54,208 nt of DNA from a virus. The position numbers were made by a program, and so were the translations under genes. Below, piece by piece: positions 41,632 to 51,434 of this stretch (the stretch's first letter is position 1; the number at the start of each line of letters is the position of its first letter). The notes beneath the pieces are model-generated. The model worked only from the letters and a program-made list of their open reading frames with translations, did no database searches and was not told the origin of the DNA. The stretch is from the IMG/VR virus record IMGVR_UViG_3300029787_000063, positions 1 through 54,208 of that record. One strand, given 5' to 3'.

Positions 41632-43131
41632 TTAGTTCATTAACATAAAGTTATTAGCACCTTGTACAATTAAACATCTTTCAGATAAATAGTGTACTTG
41701 CATCGCATCTAACGCAGATGTAGCAGCACCAACAGAACCAGTAACCCAAGTTTTCATTCTTCGGTCATCAGTTTGTGAAGCTCTATATCTAACATGTAAA
41801 AATGGACGCTTTAGGTTTTTACCTAAGTTTTGATCATAAACAGAAGATACACCTGCTGGAATAATAACACCACGGATAGCTGCGCTACCTGCTGCATCAT
41901 TAATACCACCTCTTGTAGCTTTGTCATTTAAGTATCTGAAGTCAGACTTGTAGAAGTCATAAGAACCTCTTCTGAAACCAGAAAAACCTAAATTTAATGC
42001 CATATCTTCAGAGTTGTTAAATACTCCATAAGAAGTACCACCAGCTCCGTAAGAATTCATTGAAGCTAACATGTCATCAATAGCTAAACTAGTAGATCTA
42101 TTTACAAACATCATGTTTTCTTCAATAGCACCATTTTTATCAAACTCAGCTAAAATAGCATCAAACTCAGCTAAATCAGTAGCAGGGTTAACACCAGTAA
42201 CACCAGAAGTTAAATTACCTCTAGCTTCAATAGCAGCAAATAAACCTTCAGTACCAGCACCGTTAGCACCAGCATCAGCACTACCTCTAATTTGCTTGTT
42301 AGCAAAACCAATAACAGATGCAGCAGCTGTTTTTTCAGCTTCAATCATACTCATTTCTAAGTAATCAGTGAAACGTGCTCTTGTATCACCCGCAGCTTTT
42401 AAATACCACATATAACCAGATTGACCTTCTTCACCAGAAACTTCAACCCAACCTACTTGAGAAGCGTCAGATCCTGAAACCTCGTAGTAGTCTTTCATTA
42501 TAATTGGTTTGTTATCAAAATGCTTGAAAGTTGGCTCAATAGCTTCTCTTCTATCAGAGTTGTGAGTACCAGTAACATCAGAATAAGACTGACCTTTACC
42601 ATACTCAGAACCAATAACTAATACAGTAGCAGTACCATCAGATAAAGTTGATAAAGCAGCTGTTGCATAAGGCTCAACTGATACAACATTTGAGTCTGGA
42701 GTTTCAACAACTAATGCTTTAACTACAACACCAGCTTGTGCTATTAATACTGTATCATTAACTCTAATAGCATGAGTTCTACTTGTTGTAGTACCTACTG
42801 TAGTATCACCATCTATATCAGCAGTAATTGCTAACGTACCATTTGTATCACCATCTGCATCTACTGTAGCAGTATATGATAAATGTAACCTTCCTTGTTC
42901 AGACCATACAACTTGATCAGCTGTCATAGCCTCTTCAGCTCCTACTTGCGAAAGAAATCCTGAGATAGTTCTGTTTCCAAAAATCTCAGATTCTTTTTCC
43001 ATAAGATCTGGTAAATATTGTTGTGCCCAACCCGCTGTTGCTTCCGCTGTAAAATCGATATAATTCGATGCTAACGTCTGCTGCGCTGGAGCTGGAGCAA
43101 TAGTTCCCGAAGGAACGCTTGTAATTGCCAT
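41632..43131 (-). CDS. Major capsid protein (HK97-fold type)
   Basis: The 499-residue protein directly follows the scaffold gene, the position expected for the major capsid protein. Features that fit are an N-terminal arm (NYIDFTAEATAGWAQQYLPDLM), a central helix (YLEMSMIEAEKTAAASVIGFA) and a beta P-domain-like C-terminus. Residues ~85-165 form a Thr/Asp-rich beta insertion (TVDADGDTNGTLAITADIDG ... SVEPYATAALSTLSDGT), seen in several marine podovirus capsids and possibly surface-exposed. The HK97 fold is inferred, since no single signature residue proves it. Confidence 0.85.
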   Translation of the reverse strand: MAITSVPSGTIAPAPAQQTLASNYIDFTAEATAGWAQQYLPDLMEKESEIFGNRTISGFLSQVGAEEAMTADQVVWSEQGRLHLSYTATVDADGDTNGTLAITADIDGDTTVGTTTSRTHAIRVNDTVLIAQAGVVVKALVVETPDSNVVSVEPYATAALSTLSDGTATVLVIGSEYGKGQSYSDVTGTHNSDRREAIEPTFKHFDNKPIIMKDYYEVSGSDASQVGWVEVSGEEGQSGYMWYLKAAGDTRARFTDYLEMSMIEAEKTAAASVIGFANKQIRGSADAGANGAGTEGLFAAIEARGNLTSGVTGVNPATDLAEFDAILAEFDKNGAIEENMMFVNRSTSLAIDDMLASMNSYGAGGTSYGVFNNSEDMALNLGFSGFRRGSYDFYKSDFRYLNDKATRGGINDAAGSAAIRGVIIPAGVSSVYDQNLGKNLKRPFLHVRYRASQTDDRRMKTWVTGSVGAATSALDAMQVHYLSERCLIVQGANNFMLMN

Positions 43132-43151
43132 AATTTTAAATTTTTAAATTG

Positions 43152-44339
43152 TTATTTGTTTTTATTTTTAATTTTAAACTTAAAATCAGAAGAATTATCA
43201 CCTAAAACTTTAAACTTAGTACCACCTACTTCAATATTTCCATGGCTTTGCCTTGGAGTCATATCTACGTTTTTAGCCTTAGCAACACTAGTTTTCATAG
43301 CATCAGCCTTGCCTTGCTCGTAAAAATGTTTAGCAATGGTATCAGCGTTCATAGCCGTATACAATGCTTTGTGATATCCAGCTGCGTCTGACATTTGATT
43401 GTTTTCATCAAGAAACTTTCCTATGAATTTACCAATATCGTCTTGACTGCTCTTTACCTTGTTTGCATCTTTAATATTAAACCTATATTTTTTATCTCCA
43501 ACACTATAATCAAAGCCTTTAAACTTATCGTTAAAAACTTGATTTGTTTTCTTTAAAAAATTAGATTTAGTTGCTTCTAAAGTTTTTTGTTGTTCTTCAG
43601 ATTCTTTGTTGTATCTATTAAAAAAATTAACAGCTTTTTGTTGTTCCGGAGTCAACTTTGACCCAGCTTTAATTTCTTCATAGTATCTGGACTTTTGCCC
43701 GTCCAAGTGGCTTCTAGCGCTGGCAACTTGCTCTTTAAACGCTAGTTTTTTTCTTCGTATATCTCGATCAGTATCTTCTTCTTCGTCTACTTTAAAAGTA
43801 TCTTCCATTAAGAAGTTTATTTCATCGTTAGTTAGATGAGGTTTTGTTTGCTTGTAATATTCAAACACAATATCGTTATCATCTAATTTACTGTAATCTT
43901 GATTAAGTTTTACGTAATCATTTATATCACCACCAGTTTCTTCCATAAAGTCAACTAACTTTTGAATATTTTCTGGTAGTGGTTTACCAGTAGCTTCTGC
44001 TTCAGCTATAGCTTCTTCAACTTTTTCTTCTACTTCAGCAACTTCTTCTTCAGTTGAATCTTCAGTTACTTCTTCTAATACTGCTGTTTCTTCTTGTGCT
44101 TCAGCTTCCGGTTGTATTTCTTTTTGTTCTTGTATGGGCTCGGCATTTTCAGGCTCTGCAACCACTCCGCTGTCGTCAGCGTTATCTTCTTTAGTTTCAT
44201 TTTCTTCTTGGTTTATTGGTTTGTCTAAATCTATTTTTATAACTTCTGGGTCGTCAGCTGACATAAATTTATTTTCATCAACCTGTTCAGTCGTTTCTTG
44301 TGTAGTTTCTTCAACTACGTTGTCTTTGTTTTCTTCCAT
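43152..44339 (-). CDS. Scaffolding protein, 395 aa
   Basis: The first ~115 residues are very acidic (runs of Glu with Pro, Ala and Val) and probably disordered. The C-terminal part is helical and basic, ending in FKFKIKNKNK, as expected for a capsid-binding end. Position between portal and capsid genes, acidic N-terminus and helical C-terminus are the usual signs of a scaffolding protein. It should guide prohead assembly and then leave the head. Confidence 0.85.
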   Translation of the reverse strand: MEENKDNVVEETTQETTEQVDENKFMSADDPEVIKIDLDKPINQEENETKEDNADDSGVVAEPENAEPIQEQKEIQPEAEAQEETAVLEEVTEDSTEEEVAEVEEKVEEAIAEAEATGKPLPENIQKLVDFMEETGGDINDYVKLNQDYSKLDDNDIVFEYYKQTKPHLTNDEINFLMEDTFKVDEEEDTDRDIRRKKLAFKEQVASARSHLDGQKSRYYEEIKAGSKLTPEQQKAVNFFNRYNKESEEQQKTLEATKSNFLKKTNQVFNDKFKGFDYSVGDKKYRFNIKDANKVKSSQDDIGKFIGKFLDENNQMSDAAGYHKALYTAMNADTIAKHFYEQGKADAMKTSVAKAKNVDMTPRQSHGNIEVGGTKFKVLGDNSSDFKFKIKNKNK

Positions 44340-44366
44340 AATATAATATAATAATAATTAATAATT

Positions 44367-46784
44367 TTATCTAGGGTCAAATGCACCTAAATCAAAACCA
44401 CCTCCTAGTATATCATTACCTGCAGACTCAAAGTTTTTAGGTGGTTTATCTGTTTTTCTTTGATCAATCATCTCGCTTTGCTGAGTTGCTTGAATTTTTG
44501 TTCTTTCATCTTTACGGTCTTCTTTTTCTTTGTCTCTTGTTTTTTGACCTTCAACTTCTAAGTTTTTTAATTGCATGTTCATTTCAAACTCTAATTGCAT
44601 TAACTCTTTTTTATGCTCAACTTCTTGCATCATTTTTTGCGAATCTAGCTGTGCTTTCATTTGCTCTAGCTGCGCTTGGTTTTGTGTTATAGCTTGATTT
44701 TTTTGAACTTCTGCTTGAGCAGCTACTTGTTGTGACTGTGCATTAGCTTGTGCTTGTGCTTGAATATTTTGTTGTTGTAATACTTGATCTCTTACAATTT
44801 TCTTTTTTCTACGTATTTTAAGCATTTCATTTGCTAGCTTAACGTTCTTTATATTTCTAAGATCAATAGCATCTTCAAGCTCTATATTTTGTTGTTGTAG
44901 TGCCATTTGAATATTATTCTCAAGCATAGCTTTTTCTTCTTCATCAGGTGATAATTCTAAAAATATACCAAAGTCATACAAGTGTAAGCTTGACATTTCT
45001 TCAAGTGTAGCAACATTATGTACACCTATAGCTTGAATAAAAGCTTCTTTAGTTGGTGAATATTCTATAATATCAGATATTCTAAGCGATAAACACTCTG
45101 CTATTTCAGAAGTTATAAATAAGCCAGCTTGCAATATATGTCTTGTAGCTGTATTACTATTTGCAGCTGCTAATTTTTGTACACCTACTAAAGCATTTTT
45201 ATCTGGCATACTACCGTCTCTTGCTTCATTAAGACCAGTTACATCTCTTATCATTTGTAAGTAATAGTTGTAATTACCTATAAGTGCTTGCATTTTTTGT
45301 CCACCAGCCGCGGATGTTATTTCTTGTATTGGTACTTTACCAGGATTCATATCACCATCTTGTGTAAACGATCTACCAATAACACTACCTGTTTGGAAGA
45401 ACATGTTTAAAGCTTCTTGTGGATTATAGTTTGTACCATTACCTAAATCTATTTCAGCTAAACCATCAGCATCTAAATAAACACCATCAGGCACCATACG
45501 TGACATTACTTGTTGTAGTTTTAAATGAGTAAGTTGTATCATGTCTGCAAAACCAGTTATACGTTTTACTAACGAATCTATTTTGCCTTCGTACATACGT
45601 GGAGCTACAATACTGTAATTCATTTTAACTTTAGTAAAATCACTTTTAGGTCTCATCATGTTTTTAGACATTTCCCACTTAAGTAATTTATTTGTACCTA
45701 ATATTAAAGCACCTTCATAAAGAGTTTCTATAGATCTTAATAGCTTACTAAAACCACCTTCCATATTTTCTGGTGGATCAAACTGATCATCTTTAGGTAT
45801 TATTTTATCTGCACCAGTACCTGTTTCTTTTATTTTATAAACTTCATTCATATAAGTTTTATAATTAAAATATAAAACTTGAATTGTGTTATTATCTTCT
45901 TTTTTCTTATCGTAACGGGTGTTATAATTACCTCTATTATAATTTTTATTATTCATTATATCCTCAAGATCTTCATGTTCTAAATGAGGAAATTGTTTTG
46001 CAAGCTCGTTAACAGGTATTGACTTAACTTCACCAACATAATATATATCATCAAAATACGGTGAGTCTGTGTATGAATAAACTAAATCAGCTGGATCAAC
46101 GTAATCTATAGTAACACCTTCAGAAGTTGTAAAATTAGTTTTAGCTGCACCTATACCTAATACAGTTAAATCATAATAGAAACGTTTTTTAGTTAATTCG
46201 TATTTATTACCTTCCATTAAAACATTCAAAGCTTGCTCTTCTGCTATTTCAACAGCTTGTTTATAATTAAGCTGCATGTGTAAATCTAGTTCTTGCTGTG
46301 TTACAGGCAGAGTGTTTGGATCATTTTCATAAAGATCAATACCCATTGTTTCCTGTGCAGTGTCATTAAACTCTCTACTTTGCATGTCTCTCATTATAGA
46401 TTCCATGTATTCTGTTCTTTTAGCAATACCGTGTGGATCTTGAGAATAAGCTTTTATATCATAAGTTCTTTCAGCAATACCATTAACTACTATATCTACA
46501 AACTTTGCTATTATAGGTACTGGCGTCCAGTCTAAATTTAAATAAGACAAATCACCATTAATAGATAATTCATCTTTGTATTTTTGTATTGATTGTTCAC
46601 CTCTAGCGTAAAGCCTTAGTTTATGAAAATCATTGCGAGTGTTCATGTATCTATTTAGACTAGTATCGTCGTTAAACCACTCATGCTCTATAGCTTTAGC
46701 AACTTTTAAACCATAGTCATAACTTAACTTTTCAGCATCACTTACAACTTGACTAGGAAAATAACTTTTGTTAGAATATGCCAT
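44367..46784 (-). CDS. Portal protein, 805 aa
   Basis: The 805-residue protein contains the typical 'RDVTGLNEARDG' motif (YYLQMIRDVTGLNEARDGS), then ALVGVQKLAAANSNTATRHI. The N-terminal part has DWTPVPIIAKFVDIVVNGI. The last 160 residues are a long Gln/Lys/Glu-rich coiled coil (QQNIQAQAQANAQ, MQLEFEMNMQLKNLEVEG). It forms the ring through which DNA enters and leaves. Its place directly after the terminase gene supports the call. It is longer than many portals because of the extended helical tail, which may act inside the head. Confidence 0.88.
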   Translation of the reverse strand: MAYSNKSYFPSQVVSDAEKLSYDYGLKVAKAIEHEWFNDDTSLNRYMNTRNDFHKLRLYARGEQSIQKYKDELSINGDLSYLNLDWTPVPIIAKFVDIVVNGIAERTYDIKAYSQDPHGIAKRTEYMESIMRDMQSREFNDTAQETMGIDLYENDPNTLPVTQQELDLHMQLNYKQAVEIAEEQALNVLMEGNKYELTKKRFYYDLTVLGIGAAKTNFTTSEGVTIDYVDPADLVYSYTDSPYFDDIYYVGEVKSIPVNELAKQFPHLEHEDLEDIMNNKNYNRGNYNTRYDKKKEDNNTIQVLYFNYKTYMNEVYKIKETGTGADKIIPKDDQFDPPENMEGGFSKLLRSIETLYEGALILGTNKLLKWEMSKNMMRPKSDFTKVKMNYSIVAPRMYEGKIDSLVKRITGFADMIQLTHLKLQQVMSRMVPDGVYLDADGLAEIDLGNGTNYNPQEALNMFFQTGSVIGRSFTQDGDMNPGKVPIQEITSAAGGQKMQALIGNYNYYLQMIRDVTGLNEARDGSMPDKNALVGVQKLAAANSNTATRHILQAGLFITSEIAECLSLRISDIIEYSPTKEAFIQAIGVHNVATLEEMSSLHLYDFGIFLELSPDEEEKAMLENNIQMALQQQNIELEDAIDLRNIKNVKLANEMLKIRRKKKIVRDQVLQQQNIQAQAQANAQSQQVAAQAEVQKNQAITQNQAQLEQMKAQLDSQKMMQEVEHKKELMQLEFEMNMQLKNLEVEGQKTRDKEKEDRKDERTKIQATQQSEMIDQRKTDKPPKNFESAGNDILGGGFDLGAFDPR

Positions 46785-46786
46785 AT

Positions 46787-49003
46787 TTATTCTTTGATTA
46801 TTTTAGACATATTTCCATTGTTTAAAAACTTAGAAATATGTATATTTAATTTTGGTTTTTCAATTTTAGCGTTTGGTGCATACAAGTGCCTATTACAAGC
46901 CATTATAGCTAATCCACTACTTATTGTAGCATCAAACTTTGTTCTTTTGTTTATATCAAACTTAGCCCAGTCATTTAATAACATATTAAAATAAATATTA
47001 CCAAATGTACCATCTTGCTTCATGCCTACATGCTCTTGTATGTACATTTCAATTGCCGCAGCGTGAGCTTGTTTTATATCTTCACTAGAGTTTGGTATAC
47101 CACCTATTTCTTTTTCAGCAACAGATAATTTGTTCCAAACTTTATCTGGTCGGTTCATACTAAAGCCTCTGTAACCTCTACGTCTTAAATAGTATAACAA
47201 TCTAGGTTTATTGTTTTCTGCTAGTATTGGCATGCCATAAAAAACTAACGCCATCAATACATCTTCAAAAAATATTTCAGCCGTAGGTGGTCTTGATAAG
47301 TATTCTAAAAAGAAGCTGTTAGCTGGAGCGTCCTCCATACTGAACTTAGTAAGTCCGTGAAGTGCTCCTTTCGAACCTTCACCATCTACGGTCCCGGATA
47401 TATCATATGAGTCACATCCAAAAGCACCCATATGTTCATTACCAGGATATTTAATACCATTTTTAATTACCACTCTATTTTGTAATTGCTGAGGTGGAAC
47501 CCAGCTAAGTTTAAACCTACCTTTTGGATCTGGATAAAATATAACACTACTATCTTTAATACCACCAACCCAAGCAAAATTTCCTTGTGTTACACCTAAG
47601 CTACTACTTAGCTCTTCGTTGTAATCTATTTGTTCGTATATTTTTACTAAATTAAATATACTATTTTTTGTTTCATCTCTAAATGCATGTTCAGTTGTTC
47701 TAGGGAACTGGCGATAAAATTCATTTAAAGCATCTTGATCGTCTTTTAAACCATCAGCTTCGTTTTGCCAGTTATCTATTACGCCTACATCTATTAGTTC
47801 ACCGTCTGGGGCAAAGACATCTGCGTCAGGTGTAGTAAATACTGGAACTCCGTACTCATCAATAAATCCTTCGTAGTTCCATTCCATTGGGATAAACAAA
47901 GAGTATAAACCAGACTTTGTCTGGCCATTTCTATTTCTCTTAGTGACATCTGATGCATTATATAGTTTTTTAAAATTGTCTCCACCTTTATCTAGCGCGT
48001 TTGAAGTCGAGCCCATCATACATTTACCAACTATTCTACTACCTAATCGCAAACATGTTTTTGTTACTCGCCAGTTATTTAATATATTATCAGGTCTTTC
48101 CCATTTACCACTCTCATCGTGTACTAACAAGTTTAGCTTTTCACCGTCATAACTATTATCACCTGTATTCTTCCAGTCAATAGTTGTATCTAAACCTTCT
48201 AAGTGTTCAACTTGTTCGTTAGCTGTTATCTTTTTTCTTGTAAACTTACTAGCTGGTACTCTATACGCAAGCTCTGACTTTGGCCTGTCCATACCATCTT
48301 GTATTGGTTTAAAGAAAAACGGGTAGTTAATACTAATCGGTACTACTTTATCTGTAAACATTTTTTTAGCATCACTACCTGTTTTAGATAATATCCCAAA
48401 TCTACTATCACTTGCTAATGTAGCTAAATTAACTGCTTCAGCAGATGACATAAACGAAAAACCGCTACGACGATTTTTAAGGTAACACATACCATAACAT
48501 CTTTTATCTGCTTTACAAGCTTCCCAGAATATATAAAATAATCTATTAGCTTCTCTAAAGTCTGGTGCACCTACATCTATTTTACTCCATTGTAAATACA
48601 TATAATGTGTACCCGTTATATATGTTGGTTTATTATTATTCATAAACCAAAAGCCTTCGTCTCTACGTTTAAACTCTTCGTCTATATAATCAAACCATTT
48701 ATCTTTTTGTTCTTCTGGATACGCTCTCCAGTCAAAAATATTTTTAAGCCTTGATAATTCTTTTGGCTGTTCTTGTTTTACCCACTTTTTTAATCCGTGT
48801 ATGTGCAGTCGCACTGGTCGTCTTGGCAATGCGATTTGCAAATTTTGTATTTCAAGTATTTCACCAATTTGCCCAGTTTTTGAGATAACAACGAGATCAT
48901 GTTCTTTATTATATCCATATTTCCATTTTTTAGATTTATTAAGTCTATTAATTGTAGTTTTTTTTACAGGCTCTATAACCTTAACTAAATTTTGCTCGTA
49001 CAT
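46787..49003 (-). CDS. terL: Terminase large subunit, 738 aa
   Basis: The protein has an ATPase with a variant Walker A-like loop KNRRSGFSFMSS (176-187), Walker B LNLLVHDE (290-297) and a downstream MGSTSN coupling motif. A C-terminal RNase H-like nuclease follows, with the first acidic strand FGCDSYDISG (about 527-536). It packages DNA into proheads using ATP and cuts concatemers. It lies between the small subunit candidate and the portal, the canonical order. An N-terminal extension (about 1-120) is longer than usual. The start overlaps the preceding stop by one base. Confidence 0.9.
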   Translation of the reverse strand: MYEQNLVKVIEPVKKTTINRLNKSKKWKYGYNKEHDLVVISKTGQIGEILEIQNLQIALPRRPVRLHIHGLKKWVKQEQPKELSRLKNIFDWRAYPEEQKDKWFDYIDEEFKRRDEGFWFMNNNKPTYITGTHYMYLQWSKIDVGAPDFREANRLFYIFWEACKADKRCYGMCYLKNRRSGFSFMSSAEAVNLATLASDSRFGILSKTGSDAKKMFTDKVVPISINYPFFFKPIQDGMDRPKSELAYRVPASKFTRKKITANEQVEHLEGLDTTIDWKNTGDNSYDGEKLNLLVHDESGKWERPDNILNNWRVTKTCLRLGSRIVGKCMMGSTSNALDKGGDNFKKLYNASDVTKRNRNGQTKSGLYSLFIPMEWNYEGFIDEYGVPVFTTPDADVFAPDGELIDVGVIDNWQNEADGLKDDQDALNEFYRQFPRTTEHAFRDETKNSIFNLVKIYEQIDYNEELSSSLGVTQGNFAWVGGIKDSSVIFYPDPKGRFKLSWVPPQQLQNRVVIKNGIKYPGNEHMGAFGCDSYDISGTVDGEGSKGALHGLTKFSMEDAPANSFFLEYLSRPPTAEIFFEDVLMALVFYGMPILAENNKPRLLYYLRRRGYRGFSMNRPDKVWNKLSVAEKEIGGIPNSSEDIKQAHAAAIEMYIQEHVGMKQDGTFGNIYFNMLLNDWAKFDINKRTKFDATISSGLAIMACNRHLYAPNAKIEKPKLNIHISKFLNNGNMSKIIKE

Positions 49004-49281
49004 TACTTAGATCTACCTTCTGCGAATCCTTTAAAGACTTTTTCCTCTCTCTTTTCAGGTGCTTTGCCCTCAAGCAAGTTTTCTTCTTCTTGGATTCTGT
49101 TAAGTATTTCAAACGCGTCAAATATAGCTAGTTTTTTAGTAGCTGCAGCATTTTTTAATCTATCAGCAGAGACATCATCTTCTGTATTAGTAATAATCTT
49201 TTCTCTAGCTACATTGATAAGTTCTTCAACCGCTCTGTGCCCAGCTTGGATTATAAGTTTCTTCGTGTCCTTGATATTCAT
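49003..49281 (-). CDS. Probable terminase small subunit, 92 aa
   Basis: The 92-residue helical protein directly precedes the large terminase gene, overlapping by one base. Its middle (VSADRLKNAAATKKLAIFDAFEI) reads like a helix pair that could bind DNA or oligomerise. The Lys/Glu-rich end is flexible. Small subunits vary widely, so the assignment rests mainly on position. Its first 56 bases overlap the gene upstream, which is unusual in this compact operon. Confidence 0.62.
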   Translation of the reverse strand: MNIKDTKKLIIQAGHRAVEELINVAREKIITNTEDDVSADRLKNAAATKKLAIFDAFEILNRIQEEENLLEGKAPEKREEKVFKGFAEGRSK

Positions 49282-49813
49282 ATTTAATTGTAATAAATTT
49301 AGATAAAACTCTATATAATTTTTGTCCGTCTATTACGAACTCATATTCGCTGTTAGGCGTAAAGCCAACTAAGTCACCTTTATTAAAACCTTTGTCAGCA
49401 TATTCTATAACACCTATCAATGGTTGCTCTTGATTAATATTAAAGTTATCTGTGTTTTTAATTGGTTTTACAAAACAATAACCAGGCATTGGCTTCCATC
49501 GTTCGTTATAGTGTGCAAATATTTGATCTTGTGATATAATGTATATATCTTCGTTAAAATAACTTTTACTATTTCTTTCAATACCTTTTACATCGTGCCA
49601 TCTGCGAAACACGTTATGATGTACTATAACCGTATTACCAGGCTTTATATTATTATAACCAATTATAGGTGTAGATATAACTTCTGCTTGTCTATTAGTG
49701 TATTGATGATTATAAACTTCAGTATTAAGTATTAAATCTTTATCACTAACTTTTTTACTATTATTATATCTACTACCTTTTGGTTTTACAACGTAGTTGT
49801 AAACACTTTTCAT
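49226..49813 (-). CDS. GroES-like / beta-rich protein, 195 aa
   Basis: The 195-residue protein alternates short strands with motifs such as IKPGNTVIVHHNVF, PMPGYCFVKPI, GVIEYADKGFNKGDLVGFTP and EYEFVIDGQKLYRV. These resemble the GroES pattern 'G.V...G......vk.GD.V.f....' and seem to occur twice, so it may be a tandem co-chaperonin-like protein. It lies upstream of the terminase genes in the head-assembly region, where a chaperonin partner would be useful. The similarity is moderate, and an unrelated beta protein cannot be excluded. Confidence 0.55.
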   Translation of the reverse strand: MKSVYNYVVKPKGSRYNNSKKVSDKDLILNTEVYNHQYTNRQAEVISTPIIGYNNIKPGNTVIVHHNVFRRWHDVKGIERNSKSYFNEDIYIISQDQIFAHYNERWKPMPGYCFVKPIKNTDNFNINQEQPLIGVIEYADKGFNKGDLVGFTPNSEYEFVIDGQKLYRVLSKFITIKYEYQGHEETYNPSWAQSG

Positions 49814-50034
49814 TAGTACTCTAGGTTATATTCTACAGATACAGCCATGTTTTTATTAAAGTCTTTCCAAGGTAATACATCTTTTTTCTTTTTAATATAA
49901 ATAGAAAATTTATCTTCTTCTTCTAATATATCACAAATAGTATGACCTCCATATACTTCTTGACCAACAGCATAGTGCATAGCATCGTTCTTATAGTCTT
50001 TACCTATACTAATCTTTCTTATCAGCTTTGCCAT
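49813..50034 (-). CDS. Hypothetical protein, 73 aa
   Basis: The 73-residue protein contains DAMHYAVGQEVYGGHTICDIL, followed by strands and a basic KKKKDVLPWKDF segment. Similar 'Y.vGq.v.gg..I..I' elements occur in small marine phage proteins of unknown role. It overlaps the preceding gene by 26 bases and the following by one base. No enzymatic or membrane feature is visible. The coding call is based on packing and conserved-looking motifs. Confidence 0.6.
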   Translation of the reverse strand: MAKLIRKISIGKDYKNDAMHYAVGQEVYGGHTICDILEEEDKFSIYIKKKKDVLPWKDFNKNMAVSVEYNLEY

Positions 50035-50320
50035 TTTCTTCTGCTTTTGTTTCAGGATAATTTATCGTACCATCTTGTATACTAATGTTATCAGTGCCGT
50101 AATCGTTTCTTAATTGAACTCTTAACTGTTCTATTCTTTGTTGAACTGATTCCATAGCTTTCATTAAAGCGTGTTTTCTAACTTCTATAGTACCAACTTC
50201 TGCTGTTAACTGATCTACAGTTCTAACAGAAGCTTGTAACGTAGCTAGCTCTTGTTCTTTAATTTTCTCAGGTTTAATACCTTTTAATTCTTTAATTTTT
50301 TTACTTGTGTTTTTTGCCAT
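50009..50320 (-). CDS. Coiled-coil protein, 103 aa
   Basis: The 103-residue protein is mostly helical. A heptad-like region runs through residues 15-75 (KIKEQELATLQASVRTVDQL, then RKHALMKAMESVQQRIEQL), with short Lys-rich ends. It resembles small phage coiled-coil proteins with prefoldin-like heptads. A role in head assembly is possible from position. An A-rich leader precedes the start. Confidence 0.62.
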   Translation of the reverse strand: MAKNTSKKIKELKGIKPEKIKEQELATLQASVRTVDQLTAEVGTIEVRKHALMKAMESVQQRIEQLRVQLRNDYGTDNISIQDGTINYPETKAEENGKADKKD

Positions 50321-50340
50321 TTTATTTAATTTAATTGTTA

Positions 50341-51045
50341 TTATATGTTGTTTAAATACGAGTTTATATTTGATCTCTCTGACGAGCTTAATCCGTCATT
50401 ACATATTATAAGCTCGTATATATTCATTGTTTGTGCTGGAGCACCTACTCTATCTAAATCAAGAGTATTTGATATAGCAGTATTAGCACTAGTTGTAGAG
50501 CTTGATCCGTTGGCTGAAGCGAAAAAGTCACCATCACCATCTCTTTCAAATCCAGCTGTAAACTTAGTAGCATTAGCTAAACCAGCACCTCCTGGTATAG
50601 CCATATCATGTCTAGTACCACTTACTGGTTGTATTCTAAATTCTGTAGTTGTTTGAAATTTTATAAATTCTGAATCATTTGATTTTTCTAGTAATACATC
50701 GTTAAAATTACTACTTTTAACTCTACAGTATACTGCAAATTTACCTAAAGTCAACCCTGTTCCAAACTCTAAAGTATCTCCTGATTGTTGAAAAAATACA
50801 GATCCATCCGCGTGATGATGAGGCATTACATCTGTATCATCAGTAGCAGAAGGTGTTAAATTATTACTATTACCAGATTGATCAGCCCACACTGTTATTG
50901 CAGTAGTTACATCACCTACAGTAGTAGTAGTAATACCTGTATTATATTTATACCAAGCTATTAACTTGTCACCAAGCTCTGTTGGTTCCCATGCAATATA
51001 TTCATTACCACCTATCTTATAAAATCCTACGCCTAGTCCTAACAT
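50341..51045 (-). CDS. LamG/concanavalin-like lectin-fold virion protein, 234 aa
   Basis: The 234-residue protein has the strand pattern of a LamG-like (concanavalin A-like) jelly-roll: LIAWYKYNTG, VWADQSGNSNNLTPSA, VFFQQSGDTLEFG, FTAGFERDGDGDFFASANG and the C-terminal IYELIICNDGLSSSERSNI. Such domains bind carbohydrates or act as virion decorations. There is no signal peptide, so it is probably assembled on the virion. Coupling by one-base overlap to the next gene suggests the two work together. Confidence 0.76.
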   Translation of the reverse strand: MLGLGVGFYKIGGNEYIAWEPTELGDKLIAWYKYNTGITTTTVGDVTTAITVWADQSGNSNNLTPSATDDTDVMPHHHADGSVFFQQSGDTLEFGTGLTLGKFAVYCRVKSSNFNDVLLEKSNDSEFIKFQTTTEFRIQPVSGTRHDMAIPGGAGLANATKFTAGFERDGDGDFFASANGSSSTTSANTAISNTLDLDRVGAPAQTMNIYELIICNDGLSSSERSNINSYLNNI

Positions 51046-51434
51046 TATATACCTATGTAAGCTATAAAAGTACCTGAAGCCGGATTAATACTTGTCCACC
51101 TACCGTAAATAGTAAGTCCTTTTGGAAAAGTATTGCTAACATCAACTACAACACCTCCAGAACCAAGTGTAGCTGTTGACGAAGATTCGTCATGAGCTGC
51201 GTCATCAGCAGTTCCATCTGTATCTCTAGCAAATACAGTACCTATATATTCTAAACCATTACCACTATCATTATCCGCTACTAAACCAGCTGATGTGTCA
51301 AAAGTTACATCTGTTAACATTGTTATAGCTACAAATACTTTTCCAGTTGGAGGAGCCATAGCAGCTGTACCGTCGTTAAATGCAGAGCCTAATTGACCAA
51401 AGCCATATGCTACTTCTGTTGAATTTTGTCCCAT
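51045..51434 (-). CDS. Small virion decoration protein, 129 aa
   Basis: The 129-residue acidic, Gly/Thr/Asp-rich beta protein begins MGQNSTEVAYGFGQLGSAF, a start seen in many small marine phage virion proteins (from memory). The end, GLTIYGRWTSINPASGTFIAYIG, is a beta-hairpin likely to close a barrel. It is coupled to both neighbours. A decoration role is inferred. No catalytic residues are seen. Confidence 0.66.
   Translation of the reverse strand: MGQNSTEVAYGFGQLGSAFNDGTAAMAPPTGKVFVAITMLTDVTFDTSAGLVADNDSGNGLEYIGTVFARDTDGTADDAAHDESSSTATLGSGGVVVDVSNTFPKGLTIYGRWTSINPASGTFIAYIGI

Noticed and set aside
41950-42000. GFSGF in the major capsid protein as a third copy of the KMKGFSGF tag
   Set aside because: Only five residues match, inside a folded domain rather than near an N-terminus; probably chance.
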